The position numbers and the translations under genes were made by a program. From Anaerolineae bacterium (GTDB taxonomy: Bacteria > Chloroflexota > Anaerolineae > Aggregatilineales > Phototrophicaceae): 64,000 nucleotides of DNA. Shown in pieces: positions 53,430 to 62,131 of the stretch. Below the pieces are notes generated by a model that did not search any database, had not been told where the DNA came from, and saw only the letters and a program-made list of their open reading frames with translations. The stretch spans positions 1-64,000 of the forward strand of contig JAJECX010000043.1 of assembly GCA_022821805.1 (NCBI GenBank), given 5' to 3'. Each line of letters begins with the position of its first letter. Positions within the stretch are counted from its first letter, which is position 1.

Positions 53430-54287
53430 TCAATTGATTTGCTTGCGCCAGAGTTCAATATCGTTGCCGTTGCGGAAGAAGCCGAACCTCTCGTAAAGAC
53501 GCTGCGAGGGCAGATTGCTCTTCTGTGTGTTTACGGACAGTTCCGTCACGTTCCGCTTGAGGAAGTCATCCAGGAGTTGGCGCATCATGGCGGATGCGAT
53601 TCGGCGGCGCCGATGCGCCGGGTGAACCGCCAGGCGCGCAATATGCCCGACCTCGTCCTGGCGTGTGCTCAACTGATAGGCGATCAGCTCATCGTCCCGC
53701 TGTGCCACCATTGCGCTCGCTGCAATGCGAAAAGCCTGCCGCATGTCGGAATCTGTCAATTGCCAGGGCGGCTCAAATGCCAGACGGTCGATCATCGCCA
53801 TGCCTTCGACATCCTGCGCTTCCGCCGACCGTATGCTCGCGGAGACCGTTGGTTTCGGTGGCAAAGCGCTGCCGATATGACTCATGGTGATGACATCTTC
53901 GTCGATTTGGAAGCGGAGCTCGCGCAGGTACGCAGGCAGCCAGTTGGTGATCATAAGCATCACCAAGTTGCTGACGCCGAGCGGGGCGCAGCGCGCTTCC
54001 GCCGCTTCCAACAGCTCGCGCACGACCAAGCCCGGCATTCTGCCATCGCGAATGCCCAGCAGCCGAATCCAACTCCAGCCTTCGACCGGCAGCGAAATCC
54101 CGATATAACCGATCAACTGATCGCCATGCCAAGCCAGCAGAACAAAGCCCAGTTCACCGTCCAGCCATTGGCTCGTTTTGTGCCAATCCAGATGTTTGTG
54201 CGCCCACTGGCTGTACCAGGCGAGGTCAAGCAGCGCGCTTCGATGGCGGCGCTCGTAAGCGGTGATCTTCAGCCGCGCGCCCAGCAT
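53430..54287 (-). CDS. Double GNAT acetyltransferase
   Basis: 285 residues with two GNAT units. The first (about 1-140) is degenerate: WHGDQLIGYIGISLPVEGWSWIRLLGIRDG. The second (about 150-285) is complete: IARLAVHPAHRRRRIASAMMRQLLDDFLKR with the acetyl-CoA loop, ending SQRLYERFGFFRNG. Such tandem GNATs often have one catalytic and one structural unit. The start shares one base with the stop of the DnaC-like gene upstream on the same strand. Substrate unknown. Confidence 0.85.
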   Translation of the reverse strand: MLGARLKITAYERRHRSALLDLAWYSQWAHKHLDWHKTSQWLDGELGFVLLAWHGDQLIGYIGISLPVEGWSWIRLLGIRDGRMPGLVVRELLEAAEARCAPLGVSNLVMLMITNWLPAYLRELRFQIDEDVITMSHIGSALPPKPTVSASIRSAEAQDVEGMAMIDRLAFEPPWQLTDSDMRQAFRIAASAMVAQRDDELIAYQLSTRQDEVGHIARLAVHPAHRRRRIASAMMRQLLDDFLKRNVTELSVNTQKSNLPSQRLYERFGFFRNGNDIELWRKQIN

Positions 54288-55720
54288 CAGGACTGCGTTT
54301 TCATCCGCTTGACGTAGCTTCGCACCCTGACCAGGTCAAACCACTCGCATAGCCGCCGGTCAAACAAGCGTGTGGCGAGGCGGGGCGCGTCCTCTTCCAT
54401 CGTCTGTTTCGTTTCCGGCGTGGTAAAAACGGTAGGTTTGCGAGAGAGGTATCGGTAGTCAATTATCTGAAACAGCTTTTCCTGGGACCAGGTCGTCGCG
54501 CCTGCCATACTCAGGTCATCCAGGATCAGAATGGGAATGCTTAGAATATCTTGAAATCGCTTGTCGAAGCGGGAACGCGATTGAGGATCGAATGCCTGCC
54601 TCAAATAATCCAGCAGATCGGGCGCGGTGGTAAACATGACATCCTTGCCGCGTTCATTTAGATCGTTGGCAATTGACGCCGCCAAATGGGTCTTGCCCGC
54701 GCCATAGTCACCCAAGAAACACAGCCATCCGCGCGGATTCTCCGCCCATTTTCTTGCCATGCCAAGCGCCGTCTTCAGATTGGCTGTCTCATCGGATTCC
54801 AGGCTGTCCGTTGTGAACGTTTCAAATCTCATGTGTTGATAAAGGCGCAAGTCGTTGAAGCGCATTTCAAGCGACTGCGTGCGCGCTACCCTTCTGTAGT
54901 CTGGCGCCGTGATCTTTATGTGCTTGACGATTTCACCCTGCATCATGCGGCTGCTTATGCGTGGGTCAAGATCGTCAAAGGGTGTGTTGGTGGTGACAAC
55001 GGTAGGAAGACGATTGACATGACGAAAATTAAGCAACTGGAACAGCTTTTCCTTTGCCCAACCGCTGGGATTCTCCACGCCTAGATCATCCAGCACCAGC
55101 AAGGGTACATTTCGTATGCGCTCGAAATAGGCGTCAAAGGATGCTTCCGATTCGGGACCAAATGTGGCGCGCAGAATATCTAGAAGGTCGGGCGCGGTTA
55201 TGAAGACGACCTGCTCGCCATACAGCTCCAAACGCGCATTGGCAATGGCGACAGCCAGGTGCGTCTTGCCGCAACCGTAAGGTCCTTCATATACGATCCA
55301 ACCGATAGGATCTTGCGCAAAGCCTTCCGCCACCGACTTAGCGTTGAATAGCGAGGTCACGTTGTTCGGCGTATAGCTCCCGCCGAGATGGTTGACTCTA
55401 AAGTTGTCGAAGGTCTTGTCCCGGTAACCTTCAAGATTGCCGAAGCGCCGCAGTCGTTCGTGCATTTCGCGGTCGTCTTCAATGGGATGATTGGGACAGC
55501 GTTGAAACCTGCCGAATCGCGGGTCGGCCACGGGAACGTCAAGCGTAATCACGCCTTTGCCATCACAGAGCGGACAGGGTAAATCACGATTCGCCGGATC
55601 GAAACATACGAAGTCGTACGGCGCCGGAGACTCTAGTTCCGCAAAGTCGCCTGACCGTGGCTTGCCATTATCGCGACCGGTTGGGTTTGCGTCGTCCAGG
55701 ACGTCGCCCACGTTTTTCAC
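54287..55720 (-). CDS. Tandem AAA+ helicase-loader-like protein (two DnaC/IstB modules)
   Basis: 477 residues from GTG 55720. It begins with a possible zinc knuckle (C49, C52, C75). Then two full DnaC/IstB-type AAA+ modules follow. Module 1 has Walker A GPYGCGKTHLAVAIA (about 146), Walker B LLVLDDLG (about 207) and a sensor/arginine part DPRISSRMM (about 252). Module 2 has GDYGAGKTHLAASIA (about 337), LILDDLS (about 398) and RLATRLFD (about 447). It overlaps the DnaD-like gene by 53 bases and lies downstream of dnaB, so a helicase-loading role is likely. Confidence 0.88.
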   Translation of the reverse strand: MKNVGDVLDDANPTGRDNGKPRSGDFAELESPAPYDFVCFDPANRDLPCPLCDGKGVITLDVPVADPRFGRFQRCPNHPIEDDREMHERLRRFGNLEGYRDKTFDNFRVNHLGGSYTPNNVTSLFNAKSVAEGFAQDPIGWIVYEGPYGCGKTHLAVAIANARLELYGEQVVFITAPDLLDILRATFGPESEASFDAYFERIRNVPLLVLDDLGVENPSGWAKEKLFQLLNFRHVNRLPTVVTTNTPFDDLDPRISSRMMQGEIVKHIKITAPDYRRVARTQSLEMRFNDLRLYQHMRFETFTTDSLESDETANLKTALGMARKWAENPRGWLCFLGDYGAGKTHLAASIANDLNERGKDVMFTTAPDLLDYLRQAFDPQSRSRFDKRFQDILSIPILILDDLSMAGATTWSQEKLFQIIDYRYLSRKPTVFTTPETKQTMEEDAPRLATRLFDRRLCEWFDLVRVRSYVKRMKTQS

Positions 55721-56351
55721 CCCAGCGTCCTTCCTGCTGCCAGCTTTCGAGTATCGCTCTGATGTAGCGCCAGTTTCGCTTGTTGCCTTCGACCGCCAGA
55801 CGTATCGCCTCCTCGATCCAGCCCGGCGGATAAGTCGCTTCCGCGTCTTTGAGCGAATCGACGATCATCGGTGTCAGGACGCCGATGTTGTCTTCGTAGA
55901 GACCGTAAATCGACGGGCGAGGCGGCAGAAGCTCGATTTCGCCATCGGCGGCGGGCCGCCAATCCCCATTCTGAATCCGCTGCTGCAGCGCCCTCCCGCT
56001 GTCATCCGCTGCCGTAAAGTAGCGCCGCGCTTCGCCTTCTATCTCGACTTCGGCCATCAGCAGCGTCTCGCGGGCGACTGCCTTTTCCAATGCGGTGGTG
56101 AGCAAATCGCGGGCGGGCAAGGAATCAGTAATGACCGCCAGTCCGCGCATCAGCGACCCGTCGTCGGTGAATTCGTCGAAGCGAAGAAAGCGATAATCGC
56201 CTTCCTTTTGTTGCAGCGCCGCCTGCGCGAATATTGTAACCTTGAGTTCGGCCAAGTCGTCGATTACCGGCAGCAAATCGGAAAAGAAAGACGCCGGCAG
56301 CGCCACCGGCTGCTGCTCGCCGATAAAGTTTTTGCCATTGCGCGCAGCCAT
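55668..56351 (-). CDS. DnaD-like replication protein
   Basis: 227 residues. The C-terminal 80 carry YEDNIGVLTPMIVDSLKDAEATYPPGWIEEAIRLAVEGNKRNWRYIRAILESWQQEG, the DnaB_2/DnaD C-terminal domain of replication-initiation proteins. The N-terminal part is an alpha/beta and helical region (FFSDLLPVIDDLAELKVTIFAQAAL), like the winged-helix end of DnaD. The tail is very basic (KRGRRPGRRKPNRSR) and could bind DNA. It starts 5 bases after dnaB, and its end overlaps the loader gene. Confidence 0.85.
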   Translation of the reverse strand: MAARNGKNFIGEQQPVALPASFFSDLLPVIDDLAELKVTIFAQAALQQKEGDYRFLRFDEFTDDGSLMRGLAVITDSLPARDLLTTALEKAVARETLLMAEVEIEGEARRYFTAADDSGRALQQRIQNGDWRPAADGEIELLPPRPSIYGLYEDNIGVLTPMIVDSLKDAEATYPPGWIEEAIRLAVEGNKRNWRYIRAILESWQQEGRWGEKRGRRPGRRKPNRSR

Positions 56352-56356
56352 CAGGC

Positions 56357-57730
56357 TTAATCCAAGTTGCTAATATCTGCCAGATTCAAATTGACTTTCT
56401 TGACGTCCTTGAATCGCGTATATGACTTTTCGAAATACAATTGGATCGTTCCTGTCGGTCCGTGACGGTGCTTTGACAGCATCACGTCGGCTTGATTGGG
56501 AAACTCGGTTGTGTCGGGATTGTAGACTTCATCGCGATACAGGAACAGTACCGCGTCGGCATCCTGTTCGATGGTGCCGCTTTCGCGGAGATCGGAAAGC
56601 TGCGGACGTTTGTCCTGGCGCTGCTCGACCGCCCGCGATAGCTGCGCGGTTGAAAGCACGGTCACGTTCAGCTCGCGCGCCAACTCCTTCAGCGTACGGC
56701 TGATGTAGCTAATCTCCTGCACGCGATTATTTTCGTAGGCGCGGCCCGCCGACATTAACTGCATATAATCGACCATGACGATATCCAGCCCGTATTCATG
56801 CTGCAGTCGGCGGCATTTGGTCCGCATCTCAACCGGCGTGATCGAGGGCGTGTCGTCGATGAAAAGCGGCAAACTGGAGATGCGTCCAATGGCTTCGGTG
56901 AGGCGCGTATGCTCGCGCGCGGTGATATCGGCTGTGCGCAACTGCTGGATACGGATGCCGGTTTCCATCGATATCAGGCGCTGCACCATCTGCTCCACGC
57001 CCATTTCCATCGTGAAAATGGCGACGCGGCGGTCTCGGCGCGCCACATTCAAAGCTACTGATAGCATCCAGCTCGTTTTGCCCATGCCCGGGCGACCGGC
57101 GAAGACGATGAGGTCCGACTTTTGGAAGCCGCCGAGCAAGCCATCCAGGTCATTGAAGCCGGTGGGCATGCCAATTGTGCCGGCGCCGATCTCCAGCAGC
57201 TTTTCCATCTCATCGTAGTATTCGCTGGCGGCATCCCAAATCGGCACGAATTCGCGCTTAACCTGACTGTTGCTGACGGCGAAGAGCGCCTGTTCCGCTT
57301 CGTCGATGACCTTGTCGATCGGCAATTCTTCATCGAGCGCGAATTGGCGGATGTGATCGGCCGCCTGCAGCATCTTGCGGCGCGTTGAGGTGCGAACCAC
57401 CATCTCACCGTAAACTTCGGCGTGAACAGCGGTGGGCGTGCTGTTGACAAGGCTGGTTAGATAGGCTTGGCCGCCTATCTCATCGAGCACTCCCATGTCT
57501 TGCAATTCGCGCGTCAGCGTGAGGTAGTCGATCGCGTCATTGCGCTCTTGCAGCCGGCTCAAGGCGTTCCAGATGAATTCATGCCGCTTTATGAAGAAAT
57601 CTTCCGCCGACAAGAACGAAGCGACAGTCAGATACATTCTCGGCTCCACCAGGATTGCGCCGAGCAGCGCCTGCTCCGCCTCCTGGCTCATCGGGGCATG
57701 CAAATGCGTATGCGGCGCCTGCTGGTCCAT
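56357..57730 (-). CDS. dnaB: Replicative DNA helicase
   Basis: Hexameric helicase that unwinds DNA at the replication fork. 457 residues, normal length. The N-terminal domain starts HAPMSQEAEQALLGAILVEP. The RecA-like domain has Walker A FAGRPGMGKTSWML (about 210-222), then IFTMEMGVEQMVQRLI, VDYMQLMSAGRAY, STAQLSRAVEQRQDKRPQLSDLRESGTIEQDADAVLFLYR and a C-terminal KHRHGPTGTIQLYFEK. All DnaB motifs are present and there is no intein. DnaD-like and DnaC-like genes follow it. Confidence 0.97.
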   Translation of the reverse strand: MDQQAPHTHLHAPMSQEAEQALLGAILVEPRMYLTVASFLSAEDFFIKRHEFIWNALSRLQERNDAIDYLTLTRELQDMGVLDEIGGQAYLTSLVNSTPTAVHAEVYGEMVVRTSTRRKMLQAADHIRQFALDEELPIDKVIDEAEQALFAVSNSQVKREFVPIWDAASEYYDEMEKLLEIGAGTIGMPTGFNDLDGLLGGFQKSDLIVFAGRPGMGKTSWMLSVALNVARRDRRVAIFTMEMGVEQMVQRLISMETGIRIQQLRTADITAREHTRLTEAIGRISSLPLFIDDTPSITPVEMRTKCRRLQHEYGLDIVMVDYMQLMSAGRAYENNRVQEISYISRTLKELARELNVTVLSTAQLSRAVEQRQDKRPQLSDLRESGTIEQDADAVLFLYRDEVYNPDTTEFPNQADVMLSKHRHGPTGTIQLYFEKSYTRFKDVKKVNLNLADISNLD

Positions 57731-57839
57731 AGAATGTCTTTCGAGAGGGCAACGAACAGCCGTCCCGTTTCCGCACGGCTGAAAGTGACCGAAAATCGGT
57801 AGCTCGATTATAATATAGTCGAGCCTGTTGGACTACGTG

Positions 57840-58385
57840 TTACTCTTCGTCTTCTAGGTCTTCCAGGTTTAGCGTATCGACGAAATCAGCGAATGCGCTC
57901 AGCTTGCTTTCGTCGACGCGTTCGCCGTTTTCGCTCCGCTCGTGCAAGTCATCCGCCAGCCCGAGGATCTCCGGCTCCACATTGCGGTCAGGTCGGATGC
58001 CGGCGCGATCCATCACGCTCTTGTCAACGTATATTGGCGCGTCCAGGCGGACAGCCAAGGCGATGGCGTCGCTGGGTCTGGCGTCAATTTCAATCGTATC
58101 GCCCTGCGCGTCAATGTTTATCACCGCGAAAAATACATCTTTACTCAAATTGTTGATATGAATATGGCGCACAGAGCCGCCCATCTGCTGGATGGTAGAT
58201 TTCAGCAGGTCATGGGTAAGGGGTCGTTCGCGAACCATGCCCTGCAGTTCAAGCGTGATCGCTTCCGACTCAAATTGGCCGATCCAGATTGGCAGATAGC
58301 GCTCCTCTTCGACATCGCGCAGCACGACCAAGCGATGCTGGGACATCAAACTTACCTGTACTCGATCCACGATCATTTCAATCAT
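57840..58385 (-). CDS. Bifunctional nuclease family protein (DUF151)
   Basis: 181 residues. The BFN domain is plain: RLVVLRDVEEERYLPIWIGQFESEAITLELQG, PLTHDLLKSTIQQMGGSVRHIHINNLSKDVFFAVINI, and DARPSDAIALAVRLDAPIYVDKSVMDRAG. The C-terminal tail is acidic and helical. Members are found in Chloroflexota, Thermotogota, actinobacteria and plants; activity on DNA or RNA is reported for few. It is separated from dnaB by 109 bases and may have its own promoter. Confidence 0.94.
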   Translation of the reverse strand: MIEMIVDRVQVSLMSQHRLVVLRDVEEERYLPIWIGQFESEAITLELQGMVRERPLTHDLLKSTIQQMGGSVRHIHINNLSKDVFFAVINIDAQGDTIEIDARPSDAIALAVRLDAPIYVDKSVMDRAGIRPDRNVEPEILGLADDLHERSENGERVDESKLSAFADFVDTLNLEDLEDEE

Positions 58386-58562
58386 ACGACGGTTGCCTTA
58401 CTCGAAATGAATCCAATTCATATTATACACCGATATCAAGCCAGTTCAAACTTTGGTGGTCTCCCGATCAGCTTGCCATGCGCGCAAGACGCTTCTGCGA
58501 CGCCTACAAATCGAGACCTGGATTCGCTACACTGATTTCTAATAAGTTGTAAAGGAAGCGCA

Positions 58563-59240
58563 TTGCGCTTGTTAATTTGGGTCTTCGCGCTGGCGCTGCT
58601 GCCGGCCTGCGCGAGCATACAAGAGCCGGTTACTGGAAAGCAAGAACCACAGATAGGCTTTCGCTTTCTCGAGCTGCTCGTAGAAGACGACTTCGACAGC
58701 GCCGATTCTTGGCGGCAGTATAGTGACGGCGCCGACCTCTTCCTGGGCAATCGCGCTGGACGCTTCCAGATTGACTTTCGCGGTCGCCGCTATGTCTGGT
58801 CGCAGCGCGATGGCGACTTTGACGACATCGTGATTGAGGCGCATGCGACGCAAGTTTCGGACTACGATCACAATGCCTACGGTCTAGCCTGCCGTTTGGA
58901 TCCGGGCAATCGAGGAACCGGGTACTACTTCTTGATCAGCGGAGATGGCTACGCCAGCATTCGCTGGAGCACCGGACGCTCGCTTGAGCCGATCGTCAGC
59001 GCGGCGCCATCTCAGCACATACGACGGGGCGCGGCAAGGAATCGGCTGCGCGTCGTTTGCGTCGAAGATTACTTGGCGCTCTGGGTGAATGGCGAATTCG
59101 TGGCTGACGCCCGCGACCGGCGTGCGGCGCGGGGGGCGGTTGGCTTGGCCGGCGTCATGAACTACGAGGGCAAGCGGCTTTCGGTAGAATTTGATGGTCT
59201 CAAGATTTGGCGCGCCGCCGCGGACCGCCCGGACGCCTGA
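58563..59240 (+). CDS. Lipoprotein with a concanavalin/LamG-like domain
   Basis: 225 residues from TTG 58563, with AAAGGAAG just before. The signal peptide is MRLLIWVFALALLPAC, with a lipobox LPAC. The rest is a beta-sandwich of the kind seen in 3-keto-disaccharide hydrolase/LamG-like domains: VEDDFDSADSWRQYSDGADLFLGNRAGRFQIDF, NAYGLACRLDPGNRGTGYYFLISGDGYASIRW, ending FDGLKIWRA. Probably an outer-surface protein, with ligand unknown. It stands alone; the long 5' region is shared divergently with the bifunctional nuclease. Confidence 0.82.
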   Translation: MRLLIWVFALALLPACASIQEPVTGKQEPQIGFRFLELLVEDDFDSADSWRQYSDGADLFLGNRAGRFQIDFRGRRYVWSQRDGDFDDIVIEAHATQVSDYDHNAYGLACRLDPGNRGTGYYFLISGDGYASIRWSTGRSLEPIVSAAPSQHIRRGAARNRLRVVCVEDYLALWVNGEFVADARDRRAARGAVGLAGVMNYEGKRLSVEFDGLKIWRAAADRPDA

Positions 59241-59339
59241 TTTGGCTCTTTCCATCAGTCCATTAGGCGCAAGCGCAACATATTCCCCCCAACTGCGTAT
59301 ACTTGCATGAGACGAAATCGGCGACCACATGGATAGCGC

Positions 59340-60179
59340 ATGGGCTTGGAAGACACGATTGCGGAAGCGATCGTCATGGCGATGGATGAGCTCGCGGGCA
59401 ACCCGCAGCGCGCGGTGAAATCGGCGCTGGACTGCGAATCGTCTGCGCAATGGATCAGGCAAGAAACGACCAAACTGGCGGTAATCGGCGGCGCCGAGAT
59501 GGTCGTGCCGGGTTTGCATTCCTTCACAATTCCGACTGGCGTCAGTTACCTCTTGCATAAGATGGGCTATATCAGTTGGGGGATCGGCGCTTTGAAAGGC
59601 GCGTACATCGTCGAGACGGAAGCCTATTCCGACCTGCGCAATATCCTGGCGCTTTGGGCGAACGAGGCTAATTTTGACGCCAAGATCATTGAGCATTTGG
59701 CGATATCGCTGGATGCGCTGCGCTGGGCGCTGAGCGAGGAAGGGCAAGCGGCAATGCCGGACCTGCTCGTGGCATCGGTAGATGAGACGACGCTGCGCAG
59801 CTATCATATTCTGCAGAAGCTGGCGGAGAATTTCGTCGCCGATGATGAACGCGGCTACGCGATCGCCGAGGCGATGCTGGGCGCGGAGGCGGCGGCAGAC
59901 GCGCTCGCTGCCGGTAAGGAACACGTAAATCACTTGAACTGTGAAGTGATGTTGACGCGCCCCTTGGGGCGGAAGATCAGTCGACGGCTGGCATACAAGC
60001 TGGCGTCGCGGATCAGCGCGCGTGTTCCGGCGAAGATGATCGTCGGTTTCATTCCCATAGCCGGCGCCGTCGTCAACGCCTTCCTCAATGTGCAGACGAT
60101 CAAGAGCATGGCGGAAGCGGCTGAGAAATACTATGACCGCCGTTTGCGCCGCGAACACCTGGTGGCGGTCCTGCCTTAA
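59340..60179 (+). CDS. EcsC-like protein of unknown function
   Basis: 279 residues, alanine-rich and helical. Two moderately hydrophobic segments are visible (TIPTGVSYLLHKMGYISWGIGALKGAY, and VPAKMIVGFIPIAGAVVNAFLNVQTI near the end). The C-terminal pattern AGAVVNAFLNVQTIKSMAEAAEKYYDRR is like EcsC proteins, which are membrane-associated and of unknown function. The call is tentative. The start ATG 59340 has only a weak site. It is convergent with the TIR gene at 7 bases. Confidence 0.55.
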   Translation: MGLEDTIAEAIVMAMDELAGNPQRAVKSALDCESSAQWIRQETTKLAVIGGAEMVVPGLHSFTIPTGVSYLLHKMGYISWGIGALKGAYIVETEAYSDLRNILALWANEANFDAKIIEHLAISLDALRWALSEEGQAAMPDLLVASVDETTLRSYHILQKLAENFVADDERGYAIAEAMLGAEAAADALAAGKEHVNHLNCEVMLTRPLGRKISRRLAYKLASRISARVPAKMIVGFIPIAGAVVNAFLNVQTIKSMAEAAEKYYDRRLRREHLVAVLP

Positions 60180-60185
60180 GCGCGC

Positions 60186-61073
60186 CTATCGCGACTCCGC
60201 ATTGGCGCGAAGGTCGCGGATGAGTTCTAGCACGATCTCTTTAAACGCTTCTAATTTGTCGGCGCTGCTCAAGTAATGCAGCGGAATCGAGAGCCTGCGA
60301 TCGGCCATGCCCGCTTTGAATCGCTGCGGTTTAGGCAGCAGCAGATTGAGTTGTCGCAGGATCTCGTAACGCGCTCGCTTGCGGTCGAATGGTTGGCGCC
60401 GCGCCAGATAATCGAGCGGAATCTGCGCCGATGGCTTACGGCGATATGCCCAAATTGATAAGATCGTCACCAGTTGACGATCAAGGATGATGCGCGCATG
60501 AAAAGCCGGTTTCTTCGCGCCGCCGCCAAAAGCCACCTCATCGGCGATGTCTCGCGCCCAATGGAACAGGTCCCGCGCCACCAAAGTGGCAATGTCGCCG
60601 TTCGGCAGCTGCTCGATGTAGGGGAAGAAATTGGCTTCTACTGGCCGGCTAGAGACAGCGGAAATCGCGCTCTGGTCCGCTTTGCCGTCGGAACGAAGGG
60701 CATATTCAATCGACTCGACGAGTTTCGCCATGCCCTCGCTTCTACGCGCGCGCAGATCGCAGTACTGGATATTGACGAGGTGAAGCGGAATTAAGATATC
60801 GGCGATTAGGGCGGTGAATACTGGCTTCTTCAATTGCCAGGCGTAGAGGCATTCGCGCTCGACCCAGACCGAAGTCGCGCTCGCTTTGGAGAGCACAACG
60901 ACCACGGCATCACAGCGCTGTATGCCAGCCTCAATTTCGCAAAGCCAATCGGCGCCGCCGCGAATGTTCTCGTAGTCCACCCAGACGTCAATGCCCGCTT
61001 GTCTGAGCGAGTCGGCGACGAAGAGCGTCTCATCGCTGTCCAAGTTGCTATGGCTGATGAAGACTTTGGGCAT
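60186..61073 (-). CDS. TIR-domain protein, probable defence NADase
   Basis: 295 residues from ATG 61073. The N-terminal 130 are a TIR domain: MPKVFISHSNLDSDETLFVADSLRQAGIDVWVDYENIRGGADW, then AVVVVLSKASATSVWVERECLYAWQLKKPVF. The glutamate at about E74, four residues after the Trp, fits the catalytic Glu of NAD-cleaving bacterial TIRs. The rest is a helical region with KARYEILRQLNLLLPKP and no named sensor domain; it may sense a phage signal. It lies next to a restriction-modification system. No partner gene of Thoeris or CBASS is seen. Confidence 0.85.
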   Translation of the reverse strand: MPKVFISHSNLDSDETLFVADSLRQAGIDVWVDYENIRGGADWLCEIEAGIQRCDAVVVVLSKASATSVWVERECLYAWQLKKPVFTALIADILIPLHLVNIQYCDLRARRSEGMAKLVESIEYALRSDGKADQSAISAVSSRPVEANFFPYIEQLPNGDIATLVARDLFHWARDIADEVAFGGGAKKPAFHARIILDRQLVTILSIWAYRRKPSAQIPLDYLARRQPFDRKRARYEILRQLNLLLPKPQRFKAGMADRRLSIPLHYLSSADKLEAFKEIVLELIRDLRANAESR

Positions 61074-61263
61074 GGCGTTTGGACTCTTAGTCCATGTGAG
61101 TGAGGAAATTTGTAACTTGTTTATGTGATGCACAATTTTTGTAGCATAACTCTATTGTTCTTGATAACAACACGGCTTTGTACCTCCCTCGGCATAACAG
61201 AGCAAGGGAATCCAGTGTAACGTTTCTCTGCTGACGTGCACTAAATTCTTTTCTGCTGGCTGA

Positions 61264-61289
61264 CCGATACTTATTGTCTGTAGAAGTAT
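61264..61289 (+). promoter_or_regulatory. Candidate C-protein operator upstream of the regulator gene
   Basis: CCGATACTTAT (61264-61274) is followed after nine bases by AAGTAT (61284-61289), so the ATACTT/AAGTAT arms form an inverted repeat with 11 bases between. It lies about 27-52 bases before the C-gene ATG. The 11-mer occurs again at the methyltransferase promoter (62992-63002). C proteins of R-M systems bind such symmetric boxes near their own promoter. Confidence 0.5.
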
Positions 61290-61315
61290 AGTCATCATGT
61301 GTAAAAATCCCGTCC

Positions 61316-61540
61316 ATGAAGGATACGTGTGATGAGGTTCAGGCTAGATTCGGGCACAAAGTTCGATCGCTTCGGTCGGGTCGCAACTTGTCGCAGGAGA
61401 AGCTTGCCGAACTATGTTGTTTACACCGAACTTATATTGGTGGGATCGAGAGGGGCGAGCGGAACGTCTCTCTGCGCAACATAGTTCAAATCGCCCGTGC
61501 ACTTGAAGTAAATCCAAGCGAACTCCTTGATGGTATTTAA
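61316..61540 (+). CDS. XRE-type C (controller) protein of the R-M system
   Basis: 74 residues, a helix-turn-helix of the XRE/Cro type: FGHKVRSLRSGRNLSQEKLAELCCLHRTYIGGIERGERNVSLRNIVQIARALEVNPSELL. That is the shape and size of C proteins that control type II R-M systems. It is directly upstream of the endonuclease, with which it shares a TAATG stop/start overlap. It most likely activates its own operon and represses the methyltransferase at first entry, but this is inferred from the family and context. Confidence 0.88.
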   Translation: MKDTCDEVQARFGHKVRSLRSGRNLSQEKLAELCCLHRTYIGGIERGERNVSLRNIVQIARALEVNPSELLDGI

Positions 61541-62127
61541 TGGAATCGCCCTATGCCGGTTTGGACGTGTCTGAATGGAAATCCAAGACACGCGAACTGA
61601 TAAGCGCACATCCCGTGGACACTGCCGAACTGCATGAAATCGTGGTGACGGCGTGGGATAGTATATTCAATTCCGGCATCGGTAGTAAACCATTTCGAAT
61701 TGGTTTTGAGATTTTCCCCCGGCCCCAAATAATGGGTTTTCTCTTGCACGAGCTTGTTCCGCTTGAGTTGGAATTCCGTTACCCGAAAGTCTGGAGACGG
61801 GATATAGAGTCGGACGAAAAGGATATAGTTTTTGTTCCTGATCAGAAGTACTCCATTGAAATAAAGACATCATCCAGTGCACGTGACATATACGGCAACA
61901 GAAGCTATGCTCAATCAGGGAAAACGAGTAAGAAGAACAAATCCGGCTACTATTTGGCGATAAATTTTCAAAAATTTACTGAGACGAGAAATGTGACTAA
62001 GATAAACCTAGTAAGATTTGGTTGGCTGGATCACGCGGATTGGATGGGTCAAGCATCTCAAACAGGACAACAGGCAAGACTTAGCAGAGACGTGAAAAAT
62101 AACAAACTGATTGAGTTGCTGCTGTGA
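61540..62127 (+). CDS. Type II restriction endonuclease, ScaI-like
   Basis: 195 residues. The sequence ASP...DEKDIVFVPDQKYSIEIKTSS gives a D95...E107-x-K109 nuclease centre, as in PD-(D/E)xK enzymes. SPYAGLDVSEWKSKTRELI, PQIMGFLLHELVPLELEFRYPKVWRRDIES, and FGWLDHADWMGQASQTGQQARLS all look like the ScaI family as I remember it, which cuts AGTACT. Family identity and thus target should be checked. It starts in the stop of the C gene and converges with the methyltransferase at 5 bases. The base composition is AT-richer than its surroundings. Confidence 0.82.
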   Translation: MESPYAGLDVSEWKSKTRELISAHPVDTAELHEIVVTAWDSIFNSGIGSKPFRIGFEIFPRPQIMGFLLHELVPLELEFRYPKVWRRDIESDEKDIVFVPDQKYSIEIKTSSSARDIYGNRSYAQSGKTSKKNKSGYYLAINFQKFTETRNVTKINLVRFGWLDHADWMGQASQTGQQARLSRDVKNNKLIELLL

Positions 62128-62131
62128 ATTT

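Noticed and set aside
54287..55720. IstB of an insertion sequence
   Set aside because: IstB-type ATPases are found in IS21 elements, but there is no IstA, no terminal repeats, and the gene sits in an operon with dnaB and a DnaD-like gene.
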